Source: Glandiceps talaboti (taxonomy: Eukaryota; Hemichordata; Enteropneusta; Spengelidae). Taken from it: 64,000 bases of DNA. Every line of letters starts with the position of its first letter. Positions within the stretch are counted from its first letter, which is position 1. The position numbers were made by a program, and so were the translations under genes. The DNA is taken from assembly GCF_964340395.1 (NCBI RefSeq), contig NC_135553.1, positions 1,775,001-1,839,000 on the forward strand, given 5' to 3'. The notes beneath the pieces are model-generated. The model did no database searches and was not told the origin of the DNA. It worked only from the letters and a program-made list of their open reading frames with translations. Positions 28,406 to 45,606 of this stretch are shown here, piece by piece.

Positions 28406-29247
28406 TTGCCCAGTGAGCAAATTTAGCAAATGTTGAGCACGCGCTCGCACACAACGAATTATCCACAAGTTAGCCAAAATTCGAAATCATATTAAAGTCA
28501 CGCGATCGCGAACAGGCAGGCCGTGAAAAACAGCAGGAGTCAATAGTATGGCCGTGTATGGCGCTAATCAATCTGCTTTCAACATGCGTGACACATTTTT
28601 ACAAATGTATCATGAATATACACACATTGTCATTGGACACTGTGCGTCAAACTGGCAAGCTAAATCGAAGTATTATTCTAAAGAGTATTTTACTAAGGAT
28701 ATTATATTTCTTTGTGCATTGAAATTATATATTTAGTATTGTGCCAGAAAACACTACACAGATTGTATTTCTCGATGCCATTGATCTGAAAGCCATGATA
28801 TAGAAGTCTCCTTATACATGTGTACCTGGCCATTCTACAGATATTTATCATGTATCACGATGCCATAGCAAAATTTATGCTATCTTTGGGAATTACTTGT
28901 ATTGTCTTCGTGGTTTTTTTGTTTGTCTTTATTTAAATGTTATTCCACTGTTGATATACGAATTGTTGCCCCATGCCCTTGCACCGCACCGTCCTGCGAA
29001 AAGCAAATTAATGTAACCCGCCTATGTCGAGTGCGAAAGTAAAAATGCTTTCGCACCAATAACAAAAGAATTACATACAAAGCTACCAAATATGTACTCG
29101 TTTTACATCACTTTGACGATAGTAGTCGCTGATAAGATCCAAAAAAGTGTCGAAATCGGAACTTTTCCAGTTCCAGTTGTAATTTCAAATGTCCCACCTT
29201 ACAAACGCACCATATTTGATCGGGACGTCTAGTTGGGCATCTGGAAC

Positions 29248-29461
29248 ACAGGGGCGTGTTTCATAGATTGTTGTTTTCTTATTGCTTAGAATGTCGTTTT
29301 CTTAGGAAAATATCGTACGAATCTTGCTGCTACAAATGTATCAATCTCTATACTACAAAGAAATATTATCTTCCCTTACATGTAGGAATATATATTAATC
29401 AAAATGTTGTTATATTTAGTCTGTAGACCTGGAAAACAATGAAATATTACACGCCCCTGTG
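29248..29461 (-). mobile_element. MITE family A, copy 1 (214 bp, 9-bp target duplication)
   Basis: The ends ACAGGGGCGTGT and ACACGCCCCTGTG are inverted repeats, and ATCTGGAAC is duplicated on both flanks (29239-29247 and 29462-29470). The interior in reverse orientation matches copies at 35714 (+) and 55347 (+), sharing gagattgatacatttgtagc, agcaagattcgta and aagaaaacg-cattctaagc. No coding capacity: a non-autonomous DNA transposon. Confidence 0.85.
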
Positions 29462-29679
29462 ATCTGGAACCCTGAACTTACGGTTGAACTTGTGATTTCG
29501 GGATTTTCAGTCCTCCGAACTGGGACTTTTGTAGCCACGGTGAGGTAAAATTACTAAATAGTATATATTGCTAATATATTATAACCACAGGGTGCGTTAA
29601 TTCTTTGGTTACCAGCATTTCTGGTAAGCCCAGGTTTCACGGTTGAAGTTGCAGGACGGAGAAGGAAGGGACGACTTAC

Positions 29680-29905
29680 TCCGTATGCAAGGAGAAGGAA
29701 GGGACGATTTACTCCGTATGCAAGCAGGACTAGTCTATGCCTAACTGTATGGCCAACAGTCCCGTATATCCTAGCCTAGCTGTGGATATATCGTCGAGAC
29801 GACGAGTCGGAACCCCGCAGGGTATATATCCAGAGCTAGTCCTCGCCCGTGCACTGTATGGCCAACACATCCGTACGGAGTCCACACCCTACTGTATATG
29901 CCCAA
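29680..29905. mobile_element. Possible non-autonomous DNA transposon related to 54.1 kb element
   Basis: It contains CCGTATGCAAGCAGGACTAG (about 29720-29740), also found at the right end of the element at 54114-54220. It also has a duplicated ggagaaggaagggacga segment, two copies of ctgtatggccaaca in direct orientation and CCGTACGGAGT at its right. Boundaries are uncertain. Confidence 0.4.
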
Positions 29906-30064
29906 CACGCCTGTCCTCCAAGCCATAATTAAGTAGTGAATGAAACGGAGTCACGTGATGACAATATAAATTAGCTTTTACATTTGTTACTAGTAACATG
30001 GTTGGTCCCAAAACCTTTCGAGAATTTATGTCTATAGTATTTTTTTACATGTTTATTTCTCCGT

Positions 30065-31309
30065 CAACAGTGTCATATGGGCATAGGGCAACCACAAAAT
30101 TCATTGTACATACGAATACCTGTCTCACCCCCCTTCTACACTGAAGTAGATGAAAGTTTCACCTCCATAGGGGAGATTGGCTTTGTTGCATGTCATCGGT
30201 TTTATCCTCTATTCCCACTAACAATCGATGACAAAGTTATGTATGGATGTACAGAACTTTTCAAGACCAGTTTTGTTTGGCTGTATTTGGGTGATAACAG
30301 CGACTTTCACATCACAAAGTCTTAACAGCAACACAACAGAAATGTATGATACTTAGTCAGAGACAAATGATGCTAAACCGTCATTGATTTGTAGGTAAAA
30401 CATTAATTTTGAACTTCGCGAAGTATCGTCAAATCGTACATTCTTTGTAAGCGAGAAGTCATGGGAAACCGCGCCCATTCAATGACAAAACCAATATGGC
30501 ACCGCAAAAATGAATTTGTCAGTCAAGTTGCAATGTGTGTGAATCGAACTCGGGTGACTATAGAAGCATTATGTAAAAGACATTATTTTACATTTGTGAA
30601 AAAAAGTACATTTTCATTTTTTTTGGAATGTGACATGTTTACCTTCAAATTATATGCTGTTTATCTCAGATATGTCCCTATACATTCCATTACTTAGTTA
30701 TTTACTGTCGGTCAGAGACTAAACAAAATATAATTAACAAAATATAGTTCTTTAGTTTTAAACAAATACTATTTTTGGTTTTCTGCATGATCACTGTCTG
30801 ATTTTGACTATTCCACGCAGGTCAGGACAAATGTCTGGAAAAAATCCAGAACTCTACAGCACACCGCAATGCAACGAAGATTTGGAAATTATTCAGATAT
30901 ACAACACAATGATTGGGGATTTATTTCAAGAAAGACAAGCCCAGAGTTATTTCACCAGAATTTATATATATATAATTATCTATAAATTTATATAAACTAC
31001 CCGACGTTTCGGCTGTTATGTTATACCAAGGGCTGAACTATTAATTAGAATATTGGATTTACTTCACTGACCAAAAACAGCTATGCAATTTGGTAGTCTT
31101 TCGATATTGAGAAAGACAAAGCTCACATAGTCGATTACAGATTGTCAAATGGTTTTCATTGGACATGTAAAGTTGATCCAAGCATGATCCAAGAATCATT
31201 GGATAAGAAGTTTAAACAACTCACGCCCAACGTAGAGACAGCTTATCAAACAGGGCATTGTGTGGCAGTCTATCTGAACTCAACTTTTAATTTTGACCCC
31301 GACTATTGA
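30065..31309 (+). CDS. Unrecognised exon-like open frames (possible small gene or fragment)
   Basis: Three stretches look more protein-like than surrounding DNA. At 30067-30325, after a good acceptor (ttctccgtcaacag), a frame includes EIGFVACHRFYPLFPLTIDD and ends in a stop. At 30819-30970, after ccacgcag, a frame includes NPELYSTPQCNEDLEIIQIY. At 31097-31309, 70 codons after a possible acceptor (tttggtag) include HIVDYRLSNGFHWTCKVD and end NFDPDY then stop. I recognise no family and could not prove that they splice together. They may be an unknown host gene, a decayed one, or chance. Confidence 0.25.
30990..31045 (-). mobile_element. Possible Penelope-type/hammerhead remnant
   Basis: On the minus strand, GCCGAAACGTCGGGTA follows GCCCTTGGTATAACATAACA. 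The GAAAC-GTC phrase is typical of hammerhead-bearing termini of Penelope-like elements and their relatives, but the CTGATGA half of the core is not intact here. A short, degraded remnant at best. Confidence 0.3.
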
Positions 31310-32040
31310 CATGTCAATGAACTTTGAAGTAAGTACTGTAAGTCGCACTATAAAACCGTAATAATCATAAACTAGTGTAAGTAAATTTTATGTTTTTAAT
31401 GTAAACGTGTCCCTGTATATTAAAACAGTCGTCGATGGTGTCAATTTGCCAACTTTTTGTTAAGTCGCACATTCAGTGTTTTTCTGTGTAATTATGTTGT
31501 TTATGGGTTTTTTTAATGTACAGTGATTCGTCTGTGACTGTCTTATGACAATGTTGTTGGGAAAAGGATAAAAATGCCTCTAACGCGAGTCTAAATGAAT
31601 AGCCACTATAGAACATGTTTTTTTAGTAGTGGTCTGAGATTCCAAACACATTCCACTATCTATTAATAAATATTGGTTGTGGTCAAACCCCTGAAGAGCT
31701 TTCGGCGGAGCCGATGTCTATATTGTGGTCGTCAGAATACTTAACAAGTATAAATTTATGCCTGCTTATCTGTTCAATCAGCGACAGTTCCGATTATGAA
31801 ACCTTGTTTTTTATAACATGGTCCAACCACATTCCCTCTCTCACAGTAACTCAACTATCAGTACAAACATAGACCCTACAAGAAAGGTCTATGGTATTCA
31901 TAATAGTGCGTACTCCAAGAAACACAAGATACAGTAATCGCGGGTGCACGGTGTTGCATGACTGTGTTCCGCTCAATTTTACCCGCGATCTTACTTGATG
32001 ATTTTTTTTCAATTACAATTACCTAAATCAAATCCCGTGC

Positions 32041-36838
<4,798 letters not shown>

Positions 36839-36961
36839 CTATCTCGATATCAAAAACAGTAGATACCATCATACAAACTGAGAAGTTCAAAGACCAAATA
36901 CATGGAAACACAGATCTCGCATGATGCATCCACGGTAATACTAATAATGGTTTACAACCCA

Positions 36962-37056
36962 TCTCATTCTCGCAAACCAGAGTTGATATTTCTTCTGCGA
37001 CATTGTGAAATACGTCTTGGACGGTGCCGTAAAAGAGGCCGTGGTTTACGACGATA
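36962..37056. repeat. Dispersed repeat pair, copy 1 (Nodal-like 3' UTR)
   Basis: About 95 bp (ttctcgcaaaccagag, atttcttctgcga, ggtgccgtaaaagaggccgt) similar to 46604-46695 in the same orientation, roughly 75-80% identical. A protein-like frame on the minus strand is shared by both copies, so the source may have been coding. Confidence 0.65.
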
Positions 37057-37549
37057 TGCATGCATCGTAAATATCGTAGTTTGCAGCAACAATGGACAGA
37101 CATTAGTAGTTGCCTGTACATAGTAATTAAAAAGTGCATGTATGTTTTGTTTTTTTCACTTTCACCTTGTTATTGTTTTCAATATCGAACAAAAAAATCA
37201 AACCAAAAAAAAAAAGGTTTATCATTATTCATGAAGGACATAATGTTAATATTGATTTGAGGAAGTGCACCTATTCGGCAAGTAAGACTTATAACTTGTT
37301 ATCGTTGTACGACATAATTTTAATCTTGATTTGAGGAAGTGCATCTATTCGGCAAGTTAGACTTATAACTTGTTATTGTTGTACGACTCTTCGAGTAGAT
37401 TAGGACACGTGATTGAGTATACAATCAATATGTTATAGTCTCATATTTTGCATGAAAACTTTGTACGTAATCAATTCTATTTTTTTAAACGGCAGAATAT
37501 TTTGAAAAGAATAATTGTAGTAGTTATAGTCTTAAAAACCAGAATTAAG

Positions 37550-37555
37550 AATAAA
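37550..37555 (+). terminator. Candidate polyadenylation signal of Nodal-like gene (AATAAA)
   Basis: AATAAA about 710 bp past the stop and upstream of the INTS15 promoter region. Between them (37240-37390) a 100-bp segment (gaggaagtgca-ctattcggca type) is tandemly duplicated. Confidence 0.45.
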
Positions 37556-38165
37556 AGCAAATGCATGATATTACATAGTATAGAAACTCAACGTGTGGCC
37601 TCATTTTCTATGATTTACATGTAAAAAACTAACCAACAACCAGCTGAATACTACACAGACACAGACACAGACAGATTAAGGTACACCCATCATCAGGCCA
37701 TTTGACTCTTGACTAAGACAAGTTCCCACACTGTATCACCCGTCGTTTTGTCGATTTAGTACATCTTCAAACACAGTCACTTGAATCAATCTGTATGGAA
37801 TTTTCAAAGAGCTTTTTACTATAAAAACAAATTTCCGTACAGATTGAGCCATGGCCGGGCCATATGACTAAAATCACATGCTAAATTCACAGATTATTAC
37901 TTCGAATCCAAAGTGACATGCGCCCTCTGTCGTTAGTGTTATTGTGACCCGAGTTTGACCTTTGTAGAGCCAATCAGCGAGCTGCAGTGCAGTGCCGTGT
38001 AGTGCTAGCTAGTGGTATCCATCCAAGAAGCGTGAGTGTCTCATCCCGACGTCCCGATCCCGCTGCCCAGATGTGAGATTCATGTGTAGTGGTATCAACT
38101 GAGTTGCTTTCATTTATAAAAGAGAAGTCGAAAGAAACAACAAGCTTCGGATACAACCATTTACT

Positions 38166-41100
38166 ATGGCTCTTCCTAGCGAAAGTAAGTACTGGTGCAG
38201 TGGTGGTGATTGTAGTTGTAGCGTGTATCCTCTCAGGTACTTGTAATGATGCACAACTATCAATATTAAAGTTTCATAAGTTTGATTGTGTTCTTTTAAG
38301 TCAGTGCATATATCTTTATCAGGCAGTATAAGAGCAGGAAAATCCTCTGTACAATGAAATAGGAACTGTAGAAGTAGCTCCACAAGGGTGGGAGACAGCA
38401 GGCCAGACAAGACTCAAGAACAATGCGGCTGTCAGTGTTATTTACAATGAACATATTGAAATGTGGGTTGTACCATGGATGTATTAGGGGAGATCCAGAG
38501 CTAGGGTTATAGATGCATAGATAGACCGTACATGTGGTTATACTTCTATGATATCAAACAAATAATACCGAGATGTCCAAACACTATATTTCTATGTCAA
38601 TAATTGGTATGGTTAATCATAGCATTCATGGTGATGCAAATCAAATGATATTAGAAAATCACAATAAGGCCAAAAAAAAAAATATCTGGTTCTGGTCAGG
38701 GTAAACTTTCTAAAGTGGTGCGACGACGCGAATTTTTTTTTTTTTTTTTGCAAATGCAAATTAGTAAATACACATTTTTTTGACACTTTACATACTCTGT
38801 TCTATCATATTTATCTCTTGAAAAACTTCCTTTTTCTTCGAAGCAGTTTAGGCTTTGTATTTAAGCAGTCTTGGCATGTAGGGTAGATTTCAGCTGCTTG
38901 TTCTCCTGATATCAGGAATAAATAAGGGAAACGGGAAAGCAAAAATTATCGGGAAAAAAAGGATCGACGCGATGGTATTCAGGGCATGCACGCGCTGACC
39001 AGAACCAGATATATATATTTTTTGGCCTAACTTGTGTTTTATCCAATCATAAAATTAATATCTTTGGGATTTTATATTAATATAGATCTGTCTCTGGGTG
39101 ATCGACGATTGTCTGATACCTTACCAGAACTCCAAGCTTCACTCAGCAGGATTGAATTTCCACAGAGTGCTAAGGACTTACTATTAATGCTGAGTTCTTA
39201 CTGTAAATCTTATGAAGCTGGGAAGCAACCACAACCACTTGTAAATCCAGAAAATATAGTAAAGATTGTTGATGAATTTATCTTCTGTTGTACTATCAAT
39301 TTCAAACACCTTAGAAAGGTAAGTATGACAGAAGTATATCATAGCCTCGAATACATACTCATATTACTGTCCTGTTCTACAGTATAGCATGGCTATTTGT
39401 AACCTGGAATCCATACTGTCCTGTTCTACAGTATAGCATGGCTATTTGTAACCTGGAATCCATGCTGTCCTGTTCTACAGTATAGCATGGCTATTTGTAA
39501 CCTGGAATCCACACTGTCCTGTTCTACAGTATAGCATGGCTATTTGTAGCCTGGAATACATGCTACAGTGTAACATGGCTACTTGTAGCTTGGAATCCAT
39601 ACTGTTCTACAGTATAGCATGGCTATTTATAGCCTGGAATCCATACTGTCCTGTTCTACAGTATAGCATGGCTATTTGTAGCCTGGAATCCATACTGTCC
39701 TGTTCTACAGTATAGCATGGCTATTTGTAGCCTGGAATCCATGCTGTTCTGTTCTACAGTGTAGCATAGCTATTTGTAACCCAGAATTCATGCTGTACTG
39801 TTCTACAGTGTAGCATAGCTATTTGTAGCCTGGAATACATGCTGTCCTGTTCTACAGTATAGCATGGCTATTTGTAGCCTGGAGTCTGTACTGTCCTGTT
39901 CTACAGTATAGCATGGCTATTTGCAATCTGATTAAAATCCGATGTGGTGAAAGTGGCTAGATGTCCTTATTTACCTCTATTCATTGTGTTGTGACGTTTG
40001 TTTTGTTCGGAGTGATCGCCGCCTCGATCACTCCGAACAAAACAAACGTCACAACACGATGAATAGAGGTAAATAAGGACATCTAGCCGCTTTCACCACA
40101 TCGGATTTTAATCAGATTGGGCTATTTGTAGCTTGGAATCCATACTGTCCTGTTCTACTGTGTAGCATGACTATTTGTAGCCTGGAATCCATTTTTCTGT
40201 ACAATGTCTAAGTTTACATTTCTTTTTACCATGCACTTTCCTTCCAGAGATTAACAGCCAAACAAGAACTTCAACTTCTGGAACTGTTATGTGGTTATTT
40301 TGAAAACCAATCGAATGATGCAACCAGAAATGCAGTCTTTAACATCTTGTTCAGTTCAGCATCATTAGATCAAAATGAGGAGTATAAACGAAATATTTTG
40401 TATAAGTTGGTATCATTGGCCATAGCAGTTCGATGTACAGTAGTATTGAATTGTACAGCTATACTGATGACTCAACAGGTAAATAACTGTAACTATTGTC
40501 TGATGAGGAAGCACAGTTTATGTTATCAATGCGTTTTTTAGGGTTACCAAAATATGTGGTAAAAGTCATATTTTGTAAAAGCCATACTATACTGTAGAAC
40601 AGGACAGTATGAGCTTTTATATGAAGCTTTTTTGTCTCAAATTTTTCAGATCTATCACATATGTCAAACATAGTGTTGATGTAAGTATAATATAATAATG
40701 ATAGTAATGTTGAGTTCATATAATATAGCATTTCCCACGCCATTTATTATCCCTGGCTCAGATCAGAACAGCACAACGGCCCTTTAGTCTTCCTCAAATC
40801 CCCGGGGAGCATACAATCCATTGCAGCCATTTCAGCGCATAGGATTAAAGCCTTTACATTGCAACCTACATCCTATCAGGTCCTCAATTATACAACTGGG
40901 TTAACTGAGGCACAGTTGTGGTTCAAATCTTGCCCAAGGACTTTAGCCACTCAGAAACAAACAGCAGGCAGCGACAGGGCTCGAACCTACAACCTGTAGA
41001 TTCCAAGCCGGCCATGCTAACCATTCACCCATCATGACTCCACAATATAATTTCTATTATGGTAGTAATGATTCTTTACATTTGGTTAATTATGATTTTT

Positions 41101-43383
41101 AAATTCATTTTTTTCATCCTAGGTATCGAAGCATTGGTTAACAGATTTAGCTTCAGCCCTCGTACATGACTACTGTATGCTAGTACCAGGGTCATTAACA
41201 ACACTGCACACTGTAGCCAGCTTTTCACCGTTGTTTGCCTGCCAGTTCCTGACAGCCCTTACTCAGCTGTACAAACCAAGTACAAGTAAGTTGTCATACT
41301 TTAGTAATGTATGCACTTGACAGTAAATTGACTTTGTCTTGTCTCACCTGGTTCATCACCCATTGGATATTCATTACATGCACAAACTATATGTAACAGA
41401 AGACTGGGAATTGGACAGCAACAGTATATTTTGTCTGACTTCAGAGAATCATTCCAGAGCCAGGGTAAAGTGCCCCCCCCCCCCATACAAATGGCATGTT
41501 TGGCCAAATTATTATTCCATGTACCAGTGTTTTGCACCACTGACTTCAGAATGTCCTACCTTGAGGGTAGCCAGGTCAGGTAAACTGTAATACAAAGGAT
41601 AACTGAAACAAAGATAAAGGCAAATGCAATAAGATTGAATTGTACAGCTAACTGTCCAAAACTAATCTAAACTAAACATAAGATTTGAATGAATTGTATT
41701 TGTACTATGTCATCTTTCCATAGGTTTAGCCAGGCTTTCATCTATGCCAATAGCACTACTTGAAGCGATGACTGATTGGGTGTGTACACAACCAATGTTG
41801 TGTTTATCACATATAAACCATCACTTAGTCAGTGGTTCTCTACAGTCCTATCAACTACATACCAAGGAACTTCCAACTGATATTTTGACTCCCATTGCTG
41901 GACTAATCAATTGTTGTGTATTGGCACCCATGATGGAAGCAGATGTTGAATGGAAGACACATTTAGTGTATTCCAACTTACACTTTGGTGTGTTAGAGAC
42001 AATGATTGCATATGCCACTTTACTGCATGATCAAAGATTTCATTCTGCCATGAACTTCAATCGAGGTTTACTCAGTGTAATGGATATAAGGAATATTTGT
42101 GACAAAGTCAAAATATTTGCAGAAAATTCACATCCAAGTAAATATGAGACGGCAGTGGACAGACTTGCACAAGCAACACAGGTAGCTCTGTCTACTGGTA
42201 GTTTGCCATGTCATAAAGGTAGGTAACTGAATACATGATATTTTTAGATTACTAGCCATGAAAAGAACCTATTGAATTAACTTATTCTCATAATACTAAA
42301 TCTAAATGGTGACCAAGACTACAGGATTATTTTTTTAGTTTGATATATGGAAGTAGAGTGTTTTGGTAACACACAGATTTATGATGTATCTACCACAATG
42401 TTGGCTACATCCCATCACAGGGACATGTAATCTTGCTTAGGTGCATGAGAATGCCAAAGATGGGTAGTGGTGGGGTCTCCCACCTCACAATCTGTGCCCC
42501 TTCTACCATATCGAACAAGTCTCATCATGTTGAACATCACAGATTTTCAATGGCCTATTTGCATAACTTTATTAATTTTAGATAAAAAATAGTAATAATA
42601 ATTTATTTATATAGCCTCACTATCCACGACAGTCAAACATGTGATCATTTTTTGTGACTCACCCACCATAGTAAGAACACCAAATGTTGGTGGGTCAAAT
42701 GTAGTTACTGTGCATTAGTGGCATGTTAAATTTACTTAGAGCATACACTAGTAGATTGAATGAACAAGTTACCACACAATTGCATTCATTGTATGACAAC
42801 GATTTGTGATAAAATGATTCTTGATTGCCAGTGTTGGATTCAAAATGAGACATATCAACATATGTTTTATCTGCAACATTTGAAATATTTTTTTTTTCAT
42901 TTTTTATTTTGTTTTTAGATGACCTGAAAAATGCTTTTGTGGGTTTGCGTCAAACCAGGTAAATATCATGATGTTTGGTCTTGTTTTACCTCTATCAATC
43001 CATGAGATGTTTTGGTATAATATGAACACAAACCAAGTTATTGTTATCATGTTTGGTCATGTGGTATTTCCCTCGCTATCAATCCATGACATATTTTGAC
43101 ATACATAGAACTGTGGTGTGTGTCAAAATCTAGGTAGTTGAGAGAGTATGGCATATAACTGTGGTGTGTGTCGAAATCTATAGGTAGTTGAGAGTATGAC
43201 ATTGAACTGAGGTGTGTGTCAAATTATCAAATACATTATGTTGTCTTTATAATATTTTGATCTAATTACAGGCTACTTCAGATAGTGTTAAGTCACATGG
43301 ATGCTGGTCAAAGGATTGGAAGTTCAGTAGAGAGTATGCCTCCTGTCAGAGCACCAGAGTCAAACATACCAATGCAGTATTGA
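38166..43383 (+). CDS. INTS15: INTS15 (C7orf26), Integrator complex subunit 15
   Basis: Subunit of the nuclear Integrator complex, which processes snRNA 3' ends and attenuates transcription; the human protein joins the INTS10-13-14 module. Seven exons: 38166-38184 (only MALPSE plus one base), 39086-39318, 40248-40478, 41123-41285, 41724-42218, 42919-42958, 43272-43383. Phases agree and give 430 residues (human 449). Matches include KQELQLLELLCGYF (human LQELQLLEIMCNYF), LVHDYCMLVPGS (human LVDDYCCLVPGS), DRLAQATQVALSTGSL (human DRLAQALQVAMASGAL) and the final DDL...LLQIVLS. The C-terminus lacks the long proline/histidine tail of the human protein. The tiny first exon rests on phase and a strong GTAAGT donor and is the least certain part. 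Confidence 0.9.
39368..40190. repeat. Minisatellite, 49 bp unit, about 13 copies, in INTS15 intron 2
   Basis: Units of ctgtcctgttctacagtata, gcatggctatttgta and cctggaatccata start 50 bp after the exon 2 donor. The array is split by a foldback transposon at 39924-40119. One inverted unit lies in intron 3 at about 40578-40612. Confidence 0.95.
39924..40119. mobile_element. Near-perfect palindromic MITE, 196 bp, 9-bp target duplication
   Basis: Two 95-bp arms, only two mismatches, around a 6-bp centre (CCGCCT). Ends are CAATCTGATT and AATCAGATTG. GGCTATTTG flanks both sides (39915-39923, 40120-40128), and the minisatellite unit resumes exactly after it, so the element inserted into one unit. 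High arm identity suggests a young insertion. The 9-bp duplication with long arms would fit a Mutator-like family. Confidence 0.85.
40757..41043 (-). repeat. tRNA-derived SINE in INTS15 intron 3
   Basis: Read on the minus strand from 41040: tgaatggttagcatggc (A-box-like), about 30 bp later GTAGGTTCGAGCC (B box), then a body with gtccttgggcaagatttgaa and actgtgcctcagttaaccca. That body phrase is shared by several animal SINE families (MIR-like tails). Confidence 0.7.
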
Positions 43384-43695
43384 ATACTGTGTAAATACAT
43401 GGCTGTGTGCAGCTGGCGTTGTAGTAACATTGACTCGTCCAGCTACCTGCATGCAGACATCATACAAATAGCAGTGTGGAGGAAGTGATGTTTCATTTCA
43501 AATATTCACTTAGCTTTGATATAATCTTATCAAACAGCTGGTACATTGCATAATTGACAGCTTACTAGTATTTCATTCTATTATTCATTCATGTGTATTT
43601 TGAACAGATTGATATAGAATGGGGTTTTTTTTGTTAATCAAGAACCAATGTCTCCAGTGTACTGTACAGACTTCTTATAAACATACATTTATACC

Positions 43696-43701
43696 AATAA
43701 A
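43696..43701 (+). terminator. Candidate polyadenylation signal of INTS15 (AATAAA)
   Basis: AATAAA 313 bp after the stop and about 100 bp before the 44-bp array. Confidence 0.5.
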
Positions 43702-43795
43702 GGCATATTTGTGTATTACTAGTACTTGTGCTCTGACAAAGTTCATACTCATTATTGTGTGTTGTGTAACTTGCTACCGTGCATGTATTTACTGG

Positions 43796-45474
43796 TACTT
43801 CCCAACTGGGTAACTTACTACAGTGCATGTATTTACTGGTACTTCCCAACTGAGTAACTTACTACAGTGCATGTATTTACTGGTACTTCCCAACTGGGTA
43901 ACTTACTACAGTGCATGTATTTACTGGTACTTCCCAACTGAGTAACTTACTACAGTGCATGTATTTACTGGTACTTCCCAACTGGGTAACTTACTACAGT
44001 GCATGTATTTACTGGTACTTCCCAACTGGGTAACTTACTACAGTGCATGTATTTACTGGTACTTCCCAACTGAGTAACTTACTACAGTGCGTGTATTTAC
44101 TGGTACTTCCCAACTGGGTAACTTACTACAGTGCATGTATTTACTGGTACTTCCCAACTGAGTAACTTATTACAGTGTGTGTATTTACTGGTACTTCCCA
44201 ACTGAGTAACTTACTACAGTACATGTATTTACTGGTACTTCCCAACTGAGTAACTTACTACAGTGCGTGTATTTACTGGTACTTCCCAACTGGGTAACTT
44301 ACTACAGTACATGTATTTACTGGTACTTCCCAACTGGGTAACTTACTACAGTGCGTGTATTTACTGGTACTTCCCAACTGAGTAACTTACTACAGTGCGT
44401 GTATTTACTGGTACTTCCCAACTGAGTAACTTACTACAGTGCGTGTATTTACTGGTACTTCCCAACTGGGTAACTTACTACAGTGCTTGTATTTACTGGT
44501 ACTTCCCAACTGAGTAACTTACTACAGTGCGTGTATTTACTGGTACTTCCCAACTGAGTAACTTACTACAGTGCTTGTATTTACTGGTACTTCCCAACTG
44601 GGTAACTTACTACAGTGCTTGTATTTACTGGTACTTCCCAACTGGGTAACTTACTACAGTGCTTGTATTTACTGGTACTTCCCAACTGAGTAACTTACTA
44701 CAGTACATGTATTTACTGGTACTTCCCAACTGGGTAACTTACTACAGTGCGTGTATTTACTGGTACTTCCCAACTGAGTAACTTACTACAGTGCGTGTAT
44801 TTACTGGTACTTCCCAACTGGGTAACTTACTACAGTGCATGTATTTACTGGTACTTCCCAACTTAGTAACTTACTACAGTGCGTGTATTTACTGGTACTT
44901 CCCAACTGAGTAACTTACTACAGTGCGTGTATTTACTGGTACTTCCCAACTGGGTAACTTACTACAGTGCGTGTATTTACTGGTACTTCCCAACTGAGTA
45001 ACTTACTATAGTGCTTGTATTTACTGGTACTTCCCAACTGGGTAACTTACTACAGTGCGTGTATTTACTGGTACTTCCCAACTGAGTAACTTATTACAGT
45101 GTGTGTATTTACTGGTACTTCCCAACTGAGTAACTTACTACAGTGCGTGTATTTACTGGTACTTCCCAACTGGGTAACTTACTACAGTGCGTGTATTTAC
45201 TGATACTTCCCAACTGGGTAACTTACTACAGTGCGTGTATTTACTGATACTTCCCAACTGGGTAACTTACTACAGTGCGTGTATTTACTGATACTTCCCA
45301 ACTGGGTAACTTACTACAGTGCGTGTATTTACTGGTACTTCCCAACTGGGTAACTTACTACAGTGCGTGTATTTACTGGTACTTCCCAACTGAGTAACTT
45401 ACTACAGTGTGTGTATTTACTGGTACTTCCCAACTGGGTAACTTACTACAGTGTGTGTATTTACTGGTATTTCA
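43796..45474. repeat. Minisatellite, 44 bp unit, about 38 copies
   Basis: Unit: gtatttactggtacttccca, actgggtaacttactacagt, gcat; exact 44-bp spacing throughout. Variation is confined to a few sites (tgagtaac/tgggtaac, gcatg/gcgtg/gcttg/acatg). It fills nearly all the space between the 3' ends of the convergent genes INTS15 and RRP7A. Confidence 0.97.
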
Positions 45475-45606
45475 AAGTAAAAATTACAATTATGAAATGA
45501 TACAATAAGTATAAGTACAATCATACTCACGAAAACACACACATAAAATAATACACTCAAAATTAAGATTCAATTTTTTATTATCTTTACAGAATTTCAG
45601 TTTGAC

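Larger units (their letters stand above)
21936..32040. other. Intergenic spacer ALKBH5 to Nodal-like gene
   Basis: About 10 kb with no recognisable gene. It contains the 3' UTR of ALKBH5, foldback elements (22.9, 28.2, 29.2 kb), microsatellites, the 31-bp array and unexplained AT-rich DNA. The best unassigned coding-like frames lie at 30.07-31.31 kb and are listed separately. Confidence 0.6.

Noticed and set aside
43796-45474. CRISPR-like or centromeric satellite
   Set aside because: Contiguous 44-bp units, no spacers, only about 1.7 kb, located between two single-copy genes.
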